Source of the DNA: Ceratopteris richardii
Taxonomy: Eukaryota > Streptophyta > Polypodiopsida > Polypodiales > Pteridaceae
Reading direction: 5' to 3'
Assembly (NCBI GenBank): GCA_020310875.1
Contig: CM035413.1
Span: 168,917,996-168,981,995 of the forward strand
DNA: 64,000 nucleotides
The notes below the pieces were generated by a model, which searched no databases, was not told the DNA's origin, and saw only the letters and a program-made list of their open reading frames with translations. This document shows, piece by piece, positions 49,592 through 62,159 of the stretch. Positions within the stretch are counted from its first letter, which is position 1, and each line of letters begins with the position of its first letter. The translations under genes and the position numbers were made by a program.

Positions 49592-52500
49592 GTAGGAATG
49601 AGGCTCATGTTGTTGACCTCCGAAAACAGTTGGAGAGTGAGCACATGAATGAAGGTGATTCTATGGACAATTTTCTAACAAAGATCAAAGACTTGAAGGA
49701 ACCGTTGATTTTTGCTGATGAAGTTATACCAGATAGCTCACTTGTGCAGACCGTTTTGAATGGTCTTCCTTATTCATATCAGAGTTTTGCTTCTACTCTT
49801 CGGTCGATGATGAAATGCAATCCAAATGCCTTGTCAGTTGAGGAGTTAGTCTCTGTTCTATTGCAGGAAGATCAGTCGAGGCAGAACAGGTCCATTATGC
49901 GTGTTGCAGATCAAGCTTTCCTGGCTAGTGAGAAGGGCAAAGGAAAATGGAGCTCTTCAACTAGTAAGTAGAAATCATTCTACACATTCGAAGAAGGAAG
50001 ACAAAGATGAGAAGAAATTAGAAAAGCAGAAATTGTTTTGCAAGTAGTGTAAAGGAAATGATCATATAATAAAGAACTGTCCTAAACTGGTTGCAAAAGA
50101 GGCAAAGAAAAAAGAGGTTGGGATGGTTGTTGCAGAGGCCCCTACTCCAAAAACAAAGTGTGCTAACTTTGTGCAGGATGAAGAATGGGTGTTTACTATT
50201 GTTTGCAGTTTTGAGCCATCTTGTCATGAGCAGTGTATGTCAGCAGTAGCCTCAGATGTTTGGTACTTTGATAGTGGGGCGACCAAACATATTACCTCAT
50301 AACACAATTTCTTCTCTTCACTCGAGCCTGCCCCTACAGGGAATACTATCACGTGTGCCAAAAACTCCTCTTATCCTATCATGGGAGTTGGTAAGATCAT
50401 TTTGACTACTGCTAATGGTAGTTCTTTCACTTTGTCAGATGCTTTATTTGTGCCAGGGATCAAGAAGAATCTGTTATTAGTTTTTGCATTAGCCAATATT
50501 GCCTTGGTTGTGATATTTGTTGATGACAAATGTACAGTTCATGATCTGTCAAATGGCGATGTTATTATTGCTTTTGGCATTTTATGTCGTGAGCTGTATA
50601 AGCTCATAGACTATGAAAAATCTATGAATGATTTGGCATGTGCAGTACATGATTCTCAGGCTATGTCAGATGCAAAGCTTTGGCATGCACGCTTTGGTCA
50701 TCTGAACTTTGCTAGTTTGCTACACCTACAGAAATCTGAAATGGTGTCCTCTTTGCCCAAACTTGAGGCACTCGGTAAACATGTATGTGAAGGCTGTATT
50801 TTGGGAAAAATGTAGCGTTCCTCATTTCCAAAAGATGGTTCAGTTCGGGCTACTCAGAAATTGCAGCGTGTTCATATCGATGTCTATGGTCCTATGCAGA
50901 CACCCTCTTTTGGAAATTATCTTTACTTCGTGACTTTCATTGATGATTTTTCTAGGCATGCATGGGTATATCCACTCAAAGCAAAGTTCGAAGTGTTTAT
51001 GTGCTTCAAATAGTTTTTGGTTTTGGCTGAAAATATGACAGCATGTAAAATGGGCACCTTCCGTTCTGATTGAGGGGGGAATATATGTCTTCTAATTTCA
51101 ATGCATTTATGGCTGAACATGGGATAAAACACCAGTGTACAGTGCCATATACACCTCAACAGAATGTAGTTGCTAAACAGAAGAATAGGTCACTCATGGA
51201 GATGGCAAGGTGTATGGTGAAGAGTCATGCCTTACCACATAGTTTCTCGCTTGAGGCTGTTATGTGTGTAGCATATGTACTTAACAACCGTCCCACTAAA
51301 GCACTACAGTCTATCACTCCATATGAGGCTTGGCATGATTGCAAGCCATCTGTTGCTCATCTGCATGTTTTTGGTTGTTTGGCATATGCATTAGTGCATG
51401 AACAACATCGAAGAAAATTGGATGATAAAGCAGTAAAATGTATTTTTGTTGGGTACAGTTATCAAAGTAAAGGCTATTGTCTGTATCATCCACAGAATAA
51501 ACGTATTTTGGTTAGCCATGATGTTTTTGTGGAAGATGCTATTCAGCCATCGCTTTCATGTACTAAGGAGACATCTGTTAGCTCCAAAGACATGTATGAT
51601 ACTTTGCTGCCTCTTTTTATAGGTGGATGGTCTAGTTCTAGTCCTAATGAGGCAACTTCTCAACCTTTGCAGGTTTCATGTGATGATGTAGATCATTCCA
51701 TTTGTGATGCAGATTTACATGATGCACTTGTTGATGAGAGAGTTGATATTGAGCAGGCAAAAATTATGCCAAAATGGTTGGTGCAGACTTTGCGTGACAG
51801 CAAATTAGATGCACCTCTATCATATCCTACTCGATCAGGCTCTCATAGTGCCTCTTTTGCATCAGATTGCTATGCTATGGCTGCCTCTAGTCTCTGTGAT
51901 GAGACTGAACCTATTTTGTTTGATGAAGCATAAAATTCTAAACATTGGATGGCTACAATGCAATCTGAATATGATGCTATAATGAAGAATGGTACTTGTT
52001 CTTTATGTGACTTGCCTCGTGGCAAGAAGACCATTGGCACAAAGTGGGTATACAAGCGGAAGCGTAAACCTAATGGAACAATTGATAGGTATAAGGCTAG
52101 GCTTGTTGCAAAGGGTTATTCACAAGAAAGAGGCATTGAATTTGATGAGACCTTTGCACCTACTTGCCGAATGACTACTATTCGTAGCATCTGTGCACTT
52201 GCAGCTCATCATGGTTGGAATGTACATCATTTGGATATCAAAACAACATTTCTGAATGGTGACTTGCATGAAGAAGTGTATGTTTTCAGCCCCGTGGCTT
52301 TATGTAGAAAGGGCATGAGAACTAGGTGTGTAAGTTAAAGAAGGCATTATATGGTTTAAAGTTAGCACCACGTGCTTGGTATGAAAAGGTACATGCCTAT
52401 CTGATTGCATATGGTTTTGAGAACAGTCCAAGTGAAAGCACCTTATATGTTAAGCGTGCTAATGATGTACTTTTGATCATTGTGGTTTATGTTGATGACA

Positions 52501-53443
52501 TGCTACTCATTGGTCCTCATGAGTGGCATATTGCTGATTTTAAGGCTGATTTGCATGCCTCATTTGAGATGTCTAATTTGGGGCATTTGCATCACTATTT
52601 AGGCATTCAGTTTATGCACGTTGATGGTGGGATGGTTTTGTGTCAAATGAAATATATTGACACATTATTCCAGTGTTTTGGCCTTGAAACTGTAAACCTA
52701 TTGCCACTCCTATGGAAACATGTTTACAATTGAGTCTTCATGATGCTAGAGATGCATTTGATGCTGTTCTCTATCAGTAGGCTGTTGGATGCTTGATTTA
52801 CTTATGCATTACTCAGGCAGATATTCAGTTTGTTGTCTCACAGATGAGCAAGCTTATGCATTGCCCAGGAGTCAAGCATTGGCAAGCGGTTAAGCGCATC
52901 TTTTGCTACTTGAGTGGTACCTGGCTACTTGGTTTGTTTTATCCCAAGGGGGGATCACTACCGCCAAATTTGCATGCTTTTTCTTACTCTAATTGGGTTG
53001 GTTTCTATGACACTCCTGTGTGCACTAGTGGTTTTTGCTTATGATTGGTAGCTTATGCATATCTTGAGTGAGCAAGAAGCAGCCTGCTACTGGCCACTTC
53101 TAGTTGTGAGGCTCAGTATAGGGGAGCTTTCACATCGTCTGTTGAGTGTATGTAGCTCAGACGCCTTATGGTTGATTTGGTTGTTGGTCAGTCTTCTGCC
53201 ACCACCATCTTCACTGACAGTCAGAGCGCATTGGCAGTTGCGAGGAACCCTGTGTTCCATGCTCGCACTGAGCACATTGAGGTGCATTATCATTATGTTA
53301 GGGAGAGGCTCTTTGCTAGGGAGATCAGCTTGGCATATGTGCCCATGTAGGAGAACATTGCATACCTTTTCACGAAGGCTCTGCCTAGGGAGAAATTTGA
53401 AGCTTTCCGCAAAGCTTTGGGCTTACTTCCTTTTGTGGATTGA
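49592..53443 (+). pseudogene. family A copia gag end and pol, copy 4
   Basis: Resumes gag at NEAHVVDLRKQLE. A zinc knuckle (near 50036-50080), protease DSGATKHITS (near 50270), pre-integrase, integrase (FIDDFSRHAWVY near 50936, TPQQNVVAKQ near 51152), RT (KWVYKRKRKP near 52043, YVDDMLLIG near 52490) and RNase H follow, ending FVD at 53440. The integrase Glu region is altered (AKQ for the usual GER-like block). Stops where copy 1 is open include TAG at 50813 and 51011 (CAG in copy 1), TAA near 51931 and TAG near 53154. Confidence 0.85.
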
Positions 53444-53516
53444 TTCGACATAGCTTGGCACTTCCCTATACATGAGTGCCAGCTCCTTGCTCATTGCATC
53501 ACTCCTAGGGGGGATT

Positions 53517-53743
53517 TGTTGATATATTTAGGTAGTGATGTGTGTGAACACACTAGGATCACCGGGGCACTTTTTTACCTCTTTAGGAGGTTTTTTCCCC
53601 CGACTTGTATATATGCCTATTGCCCTAATGAGCTACTTATCTTTGTACATTCTCTAGTAATACATTTAGTATTGTGTGTTGTGCTCCAACTTCTTCTTCT
53701 TCCTTGTGCTGTTTGCGTGCTTCCACAGATGTCTAACTCCAAG
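53517..53743 (+). repeat. 3' LTR of family A copy 4
   Basis: TGTTGATATATTTAGGTAGT to TCTAACTCCAA; the final CA is lost. Confidence 0.88.
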
Positions 53744-53945
53744 CGACTTAAGTCTAATCCACTCAAGTTTGAAGAAAAGTGAGAATGGTCATATGACTAG
53801 CAATGGTTGTAGTAAGATGGTTGACTTCAATTGATAGACGTGTGTTGGCATCTTGCAAGGTGGATGTCGTGCGATTAAGTAATTCTTTCTCCTAGTGCAC
53901 TTGGTGGAGCTGATACTACATTTCAGTGAGCTGAGCATGCACAAC
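53744..53945. other. short unassigned junction
   Basis: About 200 bp between the copia LTR and the first satellite array; nothing recognised. Confidence 0.5.
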
Positions 53946-56500
53946 CATGTTTTATCTTAAGTAATAGCCAATTAGTAACAAGCTAATTAGTAATAGCTAA
54001 CTACTAATAACCATCCAAGAACCAACTACTTAGTAATAGCTAATTGGTAACAAGATAATTAGTAATAACTAATTACTAACAACTAACCAAGAAGTAGCTA
54101 CTTAATAATAACAAACTTTTAACAAGCTAAATAGTAATATCTAATTACTAACAACTAAGAACCGGCTACTTAGTAATAGGTAACTAGTAACAAGCTAATT
54201 AGTAATAGCTAATTACAAACAACTAACCAAGAACCAGCTACTTAGTAATAACTAATTAGTAGAAGCTAATTAGTAATACCTAATTACAAACAACTAACCA
54301 AGAACTAGCTGCTTAGTAATATTTAATTACTAACAAACTAATTAGAAGTAGATAATTACTAATGACTAACTAAGAACTAGATACTTAGTAATAGCTAATT
54401 GGCAACAAGCTAATTACTTATAGATTATTAGCAATAATTAATTACAAACAATTAACCAACGGCTAGCTAATTAATAATAACTAAGTGTTAACAAGCTTAA
54501 TAGTAGTCGCTCATTACGAAGAGCTAACTAAGAACCAACTACTTAGTAATACATTACTAGTAGTAAGCTAATTAGTAATAGCTAATTACAAGCAACTATC
54601 CAAGAACCAACTACTTAGTAATAGGTAATTAGTAACAATCTACTTAGTAATAGCTAATTAGTAACAAGCTAATTAACAATAGCTAATTACAAACAGCTAA
54701 CCAAGAACCAACTACTTAGTAATAGCTAATTACTAACAAGCTAAGTAGTAATATCTAATTACAAACAACTAACCAATAACCAACTACTTAGTAATAGCTA
54801 ATTACTATCAAGATAATTAGTAACAAGCTACTTATTAATAGCTAATTAGTAGAAGCTAATTAGTAATAGCTAATTACAAACAGCTAATCAAGAACCAACT
54901 ACTTAGTAATAGCTAATTACTAACAAGCTACTTAGTAATAGCTAGTTACAAACAACTAACCAATAACCAGCTACTTAGTAATAGCTAATTACTATCAAGC
55001 TAATTAGTAACAAGCTACTTAGTAATAGTTAATTAGTAATAGCTAATTACAAACAACTAACCGAGAACCAACTACTTAGTAATAGCTAATTACTAACAAG
55101 CTAATTAGTAATAGCTAATTACAAACAACTAACCAAGAACTAGCTACTTAGTAATAACTAATTACTAACAAGCTAATTAGTAATAGCTAATTAGTAACAA
55201 GCTAACGAGTAACAAGGTAGTTAGTAACAAGCTAATTAGTAACAAGCTAGTTAGTAACGAGCTAATTAGTAACAAGCTAATTAGTAATAGCTAATTAGTA
55301 ACAAGTTAGTTAGGAACAAGCTAATTAGTAACAAGCTAATTAGTAATAACTAATTAGTAACAAGCTAATTAGTAATAGCTGACTACAAACAACTAAACCA
55401 AGAACAAAATACTAAGTAATAGCTAATTACTAACAAGCTAATTAGTAATAGCTAATTAGTAACAAGCTAATTAGTAATAGCTAATTAGTAATAGCTAATT
55501 AGTAACAAGCTAATTAGTAATTGCTAATTAATAACAAGATAATGAGTAACAAGCTAGTTAGTAATAAGCTAATTAGTAACAAGGTAATTAGTAATAGCTA
55601 ATTACAAACAATTAACCAAGAACAAGCTACTTAGTAATAGCTAAGTACTAACAAGTTAATTAGTAATAGCTAATTAGTAACAAGGTAATGAGTAACAAGT
55701 TAATTAGTAACAAGCTAATTAATAACAAGCTAATTAATAATAGCTAATTAGTAACAAGCTAATTAGTACTAGCTAATTAGTAACAAGCTAATTAGTAATA
55801 ACTAATTACAAACATCTAACCAAGAACTAGCTACTTAGTATAGTTAATTAGTAATAGCTAATTAGTAACAAGCTAATTAGTAACAAGATAATTAGTAACA
55901 AGATAATTAATAATAGCTAATTACAAACAGCTAACCAAGATCCAACTACTTAGTAATATCTGATTAGTAACAAGCTAATTAGTAATAGCTAATTACAAAC
56001 AGCTAAGCAAGAACGAACTAGTTAGTATAGCTAATTAGTAACAAGCTAATTAGTAATAGCTAATTAGTAACAAGCTAATTAGTAACAAGCTTATTAGTAA
56101 CAAGCTAATTCGTAACAAGCTAATTAGTAACAAGCTAATTAGTAATAGCTAATTACAAATAGCTAACCAAGATCTAACTAATTAGCAATATTTGATTAGT
56201 AACAAGCTTATTAGTAATAGCCAATTACAAACACCTAACCAAGAACTAGCTACTTAGTAATAGCTAATTGCTAGCAAGCTAACTGTTCTCTGTAATAGCT
56301 AATTACTGAGAACTAACTAAGAATCAGCTATGTTGTAATAGCTAATTACAAATAGCTAACCAAGAACCAAGTACTTAATAATAGATAATTACTAATAAGC
56401 TAATTAGTAATAGCTAATTACTGAGAACTAACTAGTAACAATCTAACACCTTGTAACAACTAACCACCAACTACTTAGTAATAGCAAACTGATAACTAGC
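53946..56500. repeat. AT-rich minisatellite array 1
   Basis: Hundreds of 14-15 bp units, mainly TAATTAGTAATAGC and TAATTAGTAACAAGC, mixed with a longer variant containing ACAAACAACTAACCAAGAAC and CAGCTACTTAGTAATAGC. It ends with a distinctive CAATCTAACACCTTGTAACA block that also ends array 2. Its left edge is shorter than in array 2. No coding. Confidence 0.97.
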
Positions 56501-57042
56501 TACAAGACTTGGTGTGAAGGTAGAAGGCCTCAAAATATTTTCATTTTTGTCAGATTTCTATTTCGGAGCCATCTCAACCTCTGTTTCAAGCCCGTAATGT
56601 GGTGCCCACAGAAAAACCAGGTCAATTTTCAAAAGTGTAACTTGCATCCTGTTTGGAAACACTCATATGTTCCAGGTCTATAATTTCAAGGGATTCCATG
56701 TACTGTTGATACACAAAAACTCTTTTTTGTGAGATCGAACTGCCATGTCATAGTGCAACAGTGTTCAAGTAGAACTGCTGCTTGTAGTGTTTTGTAGTGT
56801 CATGAATTGCTGCAAAAATGGCAAACATAGATCGAATGAGTCAGCTTATGGGTGAAAGCATGTTAATGGTTACATAAATGTGATGTCCCAGACATAGTTA
56901 ATTAGCTGGAAAGACCCGATCCTTCTTAGCTAAACATCATGCAATGGTTATTGAAAGACGAGTAAAAGGGAGGTGGTGGGGCGAGCGTAGGCGGAAGTAG
57001 GCGGAAATACGCATGCTGGGGTGTTCATGACGTGGGTTTTTC
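56501..57042. other. unassigned sequence after array 1
   Basis: Non-repetitive; possibly decayed exon or intron of the gene whose fragment follows at 57884. I could not find a convincing frame. Confidence 0.35.
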
Positions 57043-57880
57043 TGCTTGCTGTAGGTTGGAGAGTCCGACATAGTACCTCATCTCGCCTGTGAGTTTTTTT
57101 GCGTAGCTGATTGTTGTCTTTGGCAGCCATATATTCGTTATTGAGCATGCAAGGCAGAAGTTTTCTTGGCTGCTATTTTGTTGATCTTTTGTTGTTGTAA
57201 TGAGTCACGACTGAATCTTTCAAGGATTGTCTTGATGGGCGATGGAAGACATACATGCGCAACACAAAATCGGAGGCTTTAATCAACTCTAAAGAATTGG
57301 TTCTCGCACTTGCTTCTGCTCATTGCACTTTAGGTTCCCTAACTTTCATGCTGCCAAGTATAGGGTTGACCCAAAAGCTCTGTATTGGATATTATTAACC
57401 CAAGCTGAAGTGGGAATTCGACTCTATTAAGAGCTAGAAAGAGACTTTGGAAGCCACCACCAGCATGTATCCTTGGGATAGAAAAGACATTACAAAGCTT
57501 GATGCGATTTCTGTGGGTTGCATAGTAGGAATGCTTTTCCAACTCCCTACGTGGAGCATTCATTATGTGGGTTTTTCTGCTTGCTGCATGTTGGAGAGTA
57601 CGCCACAGTACCTCATCTAGCCTGGGAGTTTTTCTGCATGCTGCATGTTGAGTGGGGAACAATGAGAGGGACTCCATCTACTATAGGCATTTTTTCTGCA
57701 CGCTACATCCTGAGTGGGGAATATTTATAACTATTTCTCTATGTGTTGCATGTTGGAGAGTACGCCTCAGTACCTCTTCTCGCCTGTGAGTTTTTCTACG
57801 TGCTGCATGTTGAGTGGGAACAGTGAGAGGGAGTCCATCACTATACATATTTTTTCTACATGCTGCATCTTGAGTCTGTA
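57043..57880 (+). repeat. degenerate minisatellite, TTTTTCTGCTTGCTGCATGT type
   Basis: Words such as CTGCATGTTGGAGAGTACGC, AGTACCTCATCT, GCCTGTGAGTTTTTCT and TGAGTGGGGAA recur near 57043, 57568, 57630, 57743, 57790 and 57855 with irregular spacing. Open frames across it, on either strand, are repeat artefacts. Confidence 0.7.
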
Positions 57881-57883
57881 CAG

Positions 57884-58093
57884 ATAACTATTTTTGTGCA
57901 TATCACATATTTTGGTTTGGAGATCATTCCTAAAAAGGTAATCCACTTCTTCATTTTTGATGACAAGAAGCATGACACCTTTTTTGTGCAAAAGTGCTTC
58001 CAATTACATTGGCAATGGCTGAGAGAGCTAAACCTTGACTTAAGCCAACATTGGGTATGGTCAGATGGTGCAGCTTCTCATTGTAAAGACTGA
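57884..58093 (+). pseudogene. exon fragment of an unrecognised, possibly RNase H-fold gene
   Basis: After a possible acceptor (TCTGTACAG) the frame reads ITIFVHITYFG, then FFIFDDKKHDTFFVQKCF and HWVWSDGAASHCKD before TGA at 58091. The combination of a His-rich helix and WSDGAAS is reminiscent, from memory, of an uncharacterised protein family with a SDG motif that might be a transposase core; I cannot confirm it. It lies upstream of what looks like an N-terminal part of the same family (58623), so the two are probably from neighbouring copies. Confidence 0.4.
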
Positions 58094-58622
58094 TGACATT
58101 GATTTTATGGTGATGTGTGGGATCTTGGCCCCTAAACATTTTGTACAATTCCCTCATTAATCTACTTTTTTCTTGTTCTCTAAAAAAAGGGAAGTTATAT
58201 GCGAGTAACATCTTAGATTGTGGATGATTGTTGCAAGTTTAAAAGTATGCCTAACAATGTCCATTTAGTTTCATATTGTTCATTCATTGTATCTAACATC
58301 TGAGGTTTTGGATGATTGTTGTAGGTTTAAAAGTGGTATAACAAGTCTACATACGTAAGTGATGGAGCACATAATGATATTAGATGAGCATACTCAATGT
58401 AAATGCAATATAATAAAGTGGATTGATGAGTGGTAGATGTTATTGTATTTATGGTTTCCTCATCATTTGTAGTGTGTTGATGCATGGCAATCTCGGACAA
58501 GCAAACTCATGGAAGTTAATACAATACTAGTAGTGGATAGTGATCAATAAGCATTAAGATGTTATTGGAAGGAAAAGAAAAGGAAATATAGAGACACAAT
58601 AACGTCAAGGTCTGGCACTAAT
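58094..58622. other. no gene seen
   Basis: AT-rich spacer between the two coding fragments, with a repeated GGATGATTGTTG(C/T)AGGTTTAAAAGT phrase near 58221 and 58308. Confidence 0.45.
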
Positions 58623-59216
58623 GTGGAGGGTAATGCTAATTGTAGTTCAAGCAACTTGGATGGCATTGTGGATAAGATCATCAAATATTTTAAAAATCAA
58701 ACTAGACACTTATGTTGTGAAGATAAAATCGAGGCAGTAAATAGGATGTTGCAGAGTCCATGTATTGGGCAACTTTTTGATGCAATCGGCAGTAACAAAG
58801 ATCATGTAACATGTGCCCTTTTCACCAATCTTTGGAATACACTGCAAAGTATGAGAAAGAATTCTGATGACCTTGTGTTGAAGAGATCAACATTCATGAT
58901 GGCTCTAAATAGTGATGCATATTCATCAACAAATCAGATAAATATTTCAAGACTTTCGAGGGTATTGGGAGTAAGCAAGAAGGTCATCTATGATATGATT
59001 GGACGGTTAAGTACAGTTGAGTATGATCATAGTTTTTTGAAGGCAACTGGTAGGGCAACACATACCACATGTATCACACAAGAGGTCACACATCTGATTA
59101 TCACGTTTTGGACAACAGAGAGCAAGGTGTCACCAAATAAGAAGGATATTAGCAGGAACCGACTTGGCAGAACTCAATATTTGGAGCATCCTATTCACCA
59201 TCTTGATGTATCTCAG
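58623..59216 (+). CDS. first exon(s) of an unrecognised gene, open for about 198 codons
   Basis: Open from MEGNANCSSSNLDGIVDKII to HHLDVSQ at 59216, where CAG|GTATTC could be a splice donor; without splicing it ends 12 codons later. It contains a helix-turn-helix-like RLSRVLGVSKKVIYDMIGRL (about residues 117-136) and KVSPNKKDISRNRLG, so DNA binding is possible. From memory, similar SPNKKD...HPxH stretches occur in uncharacterised proteins with the SDG motif seen at 57884. No membrane segment or signal peptide. Downstream the sequence runs straight into satellite array 2, so the rest of the gene is either beyond the array or lost. Confidence 0.5.
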
Positions 59217-59224
59217 GTATTCCT

Positions 59225-62159
59225 ATTTTCAATCATCAGTTCACAATTCTAGCTAATTATACAAGAACCACTAACAAGTAACTTATATTAACAATCTAAT
59301 AGTAATAGTTAACTAGTAACAAGCAAATAGTAATAGCTAACTAGTAACAAGCTAATAGTAATAGCTAAGTAGTAACAAGCTATTTCCAAATAGCTTATTA
59401 CAAGCAACTAACCAAGAAACTAGCTCTTAAGTAATAGCCAATTAGTAACAAGCTAGTTAGTAATAGCTAATTACTAATAACCATCCAAGAACCAACTACT
59501 TCGTAATAGCTAATTGGTAACAAGATAATTAGTAATAACTAATTACTAACAACTAACCAAGAAGTAGCTACTTAAGAATAATAAACTCTTAACAAGCTAA
59601 ATAGTAATAGCTAATTACTAACAAGTAAGAACCAGCTACTTAGTAATAGGTAACTAGTAACAAGCTAATTAGTAATAGCTAATTACAAACAACTAACCAA
59701 GAACCAGCTACTTAGTAATAGCTAATTAGTAGAAGCTAATTAGTAATAGCTAATTACAAACTGCTAACCAAGAACTAGCTGCTTAGTAATATTTAATTAC
59801 TAACAAGCTAATTAGTAGTAGATGATTACTAAGGACTAACTAAGAACTAGCTGCTTAATAATAGCTAATTGATAACAAGCTAATTACTAATAGATTATTA
59901 GTAATAATTAATTACAAACAATTAACCAACGACTAGCTACTTAATAATAACTAACTGCTAACAAGCTTAAAAGTAGTCGCTAATTACTAAGAACTAACTA
60001 AGAACCAGCTACTTAGTAATAGGTTACTCGTAGCAAGCTTATTAGTAATAGCTAATTAGAAACGACTATCCAAGAACCAACTACTTAGTAATAATTAGAC
60101 TAAGTAACAAGCTACTTAGTAATAGCTAATTAGTAACAAGCTAATTAACAATAACTAATTACAAACAGCTAACCAAGAACCAGCTACTTAGTAATAGCTA
60201 ACTAGTAACAAGCTAATTAGTAATAACTAAGTACAAACAACTAACCAATAACCAGCTACTTAGTAATAGCTAATTACTATCAAGCTAATTAGTAACAAGC
60301 TACTTAGTAATAGCTAATTAGTCGAAGCTAATTAGTAATAGCTAATTACAAATAGCTAACCGAGAACCAACTACTTAGTAATAGCTAATTACTAACAAGC
60401 TAATTAGTAATAGCTAATTACAAAGAACTAACCAATAACTAGCTACTTAGTAATAGCTAATTACTATCAAGCTAATTAGTAACAAGCTACTTAGTAATAG
60501 CTAATTAGTAGAAGCTAATTAGTAACAGCTAATTACAAATAGCTAACCTAGAACCAACTACTTAGTAATAGCTAATTACTACCAAGATAATTAGTAACAA
60601 GCTAATGAGTAACAAGCTAATTAGTAATAGCTAATTACAAATAGCTAACCAAGAACCAACTACTTAGTAATAGCTAATTACTAACAAGCTAATTAGTAAT
60701 AGCTAATTAGTAACAAGCTAATGAGTAACAAGCTAGTTAGTAACAAGGTAATGAGTAACAAGCTTGTTAGTAAGAAGCTAATTAGTAACAAGCTAATTAG
60801 TAATAGCTAATTAGTAACAAGCTAGTTAGTAACAAGCTAATTAGTAACGAGCTAATTAGTAATAGCTAATTAGTAACAAGCTTCGTAGTAATAGCTAACT
60901 AAAAACAACTAACCAAGAACAAGCTAATAAGTAATAGCTAATTACTAACAAGCTAATTAGTAATAGCTAATTAGTAACAAGCTAATTAGTAATAGCTAAT
61001 TAGTAACAAGCTAATTAGTAATAGCTAATTAGTAACAAGCTAATTAGTAATTGCTAATTAGTAACACGCTAATGAGTAACAAGCTAGTTAGTAACAAGTT
61101 AATTAGTAACAAGCTAATTAGTAATAGCTAATTACAAACAACTAACCAAGAACAAGCTACTTAGTAATAGCTAATTACTAACAGGCTAATTATTAATAGC
61201 TAACTAGTAACAAGATAATGAGTAACAAGATAATTAGTAACATGCTAATTAATAACAAGTTAATTAGTAATAGCTAATTAGTAATAGGTAATTAGTAATA
61301 GGTAATTAGTAATAGGTAATTAGTAATAGGTAATTAGTAATAGGTAATTAGTAATAGGTAATTAGTAATAGGTAATTAGTAATAGGTAATTAGTAATAGG
61401 TAATTAGTAATAGGTAATTAGTAATAGGTAATTAGTAATAGGTAATTAGTAATATGTAATTAGTAATAACTAATTACAAACATCTAACCAAAAACCAGCT
61501 ACTTAGTATAACTAATTAGTAACAAGCTAATTAGTAATAGCTTATTAGTAACAAGCTAATTAGTAATAGCTAATTACAAACAACTAACCAAGATCCAACT
61601 ACTTAGTAATATCTGATTAGTAACAAGCTAATTAGTAATAGCTAATTATAAATAGCTAACAAAGAAATAGCTACTTAGTATAGCTAATTAGTCACAAGCT
61701 AATTAGTAATAGCTAATTAGTAACAAGCTAATTAGTAATAGCTAATTAGTAACAAGATAATTAGTAACAAGGTAATTAGTAATAAGCTAATTAGTGACAA
61801 GCTAATTAGTAACAAGCTAATTAGTAATAGCTAATTAAAAACTGCTAACCAAGATCTAGCTACTTAGTAATATCTGATTAGTAACAAGCTAATTAGTAAT
61901 AGCCAATTACAAACACCTAACCAAGAACCAGCTACTTAGTAATAGCTAATTGCTAACAAGCTAATTGTTCTGAGTAATAGCTAATTACTAAGAACTAACT
62001 AAGAACCAGCTGCGTAGTAATAGCTAATTACAAATAGCTAATCAAGAACCAGCTACTTAATAATAGCTAATTACTAACAAGCTAATTAGTAATAGCTAAT
62101 TATTGAGAACTAACTAGTAACAATCTAACACCTTGTAACAACTAACCACCAACTACTTA
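59225..62159. repeat. AT-rich minisatellite array 2
   Basis: Same 14/15-bp units as array 1 and much the same order of variant blocks, so the two arrays are copies of one segment that have since gained and lost units. It ends at ACCACCAACTACTTA, where a gypsy LTR begins (62160). Confidence 0.97.
61283..61443 (+). repeat. homogeneous 14-bp tandem run within array 2
   Basis: Twelve consecutive perfect copies of TAATAGGTAATTAG; array 1 has no counterpart. Confidence 0.95.

Larger units (their letters stand above)
42453..53743 (+). mobile_element. family A copia, copy 4, split by element C
   Basis: 5' LTR 42453-42682, primer site ATTGGTATCAGAGTAGG, gag start 43038, interruption 43451-49591, then gag, protease, integrase, RT and RNase H to 53443, and 3' LTR 53517-53743. 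This is the least decayed family A copy and serves as a reference for what the others lost. Confidence 0.9.

Noticed and set aside
57339..57677. 112-codon minus-strand frame
   Set aside because: Runs across a degenerate minisatellite with His/Ala/Ser/Arg repeats; not gene-like.
53946..62159. CRISPR-like or centromeric satellite array
   Set aside because: Units are contiguous 14-15 bp variants without unique spacers. The length is far below the 150-180 bp typical of plant centromeric monomers.
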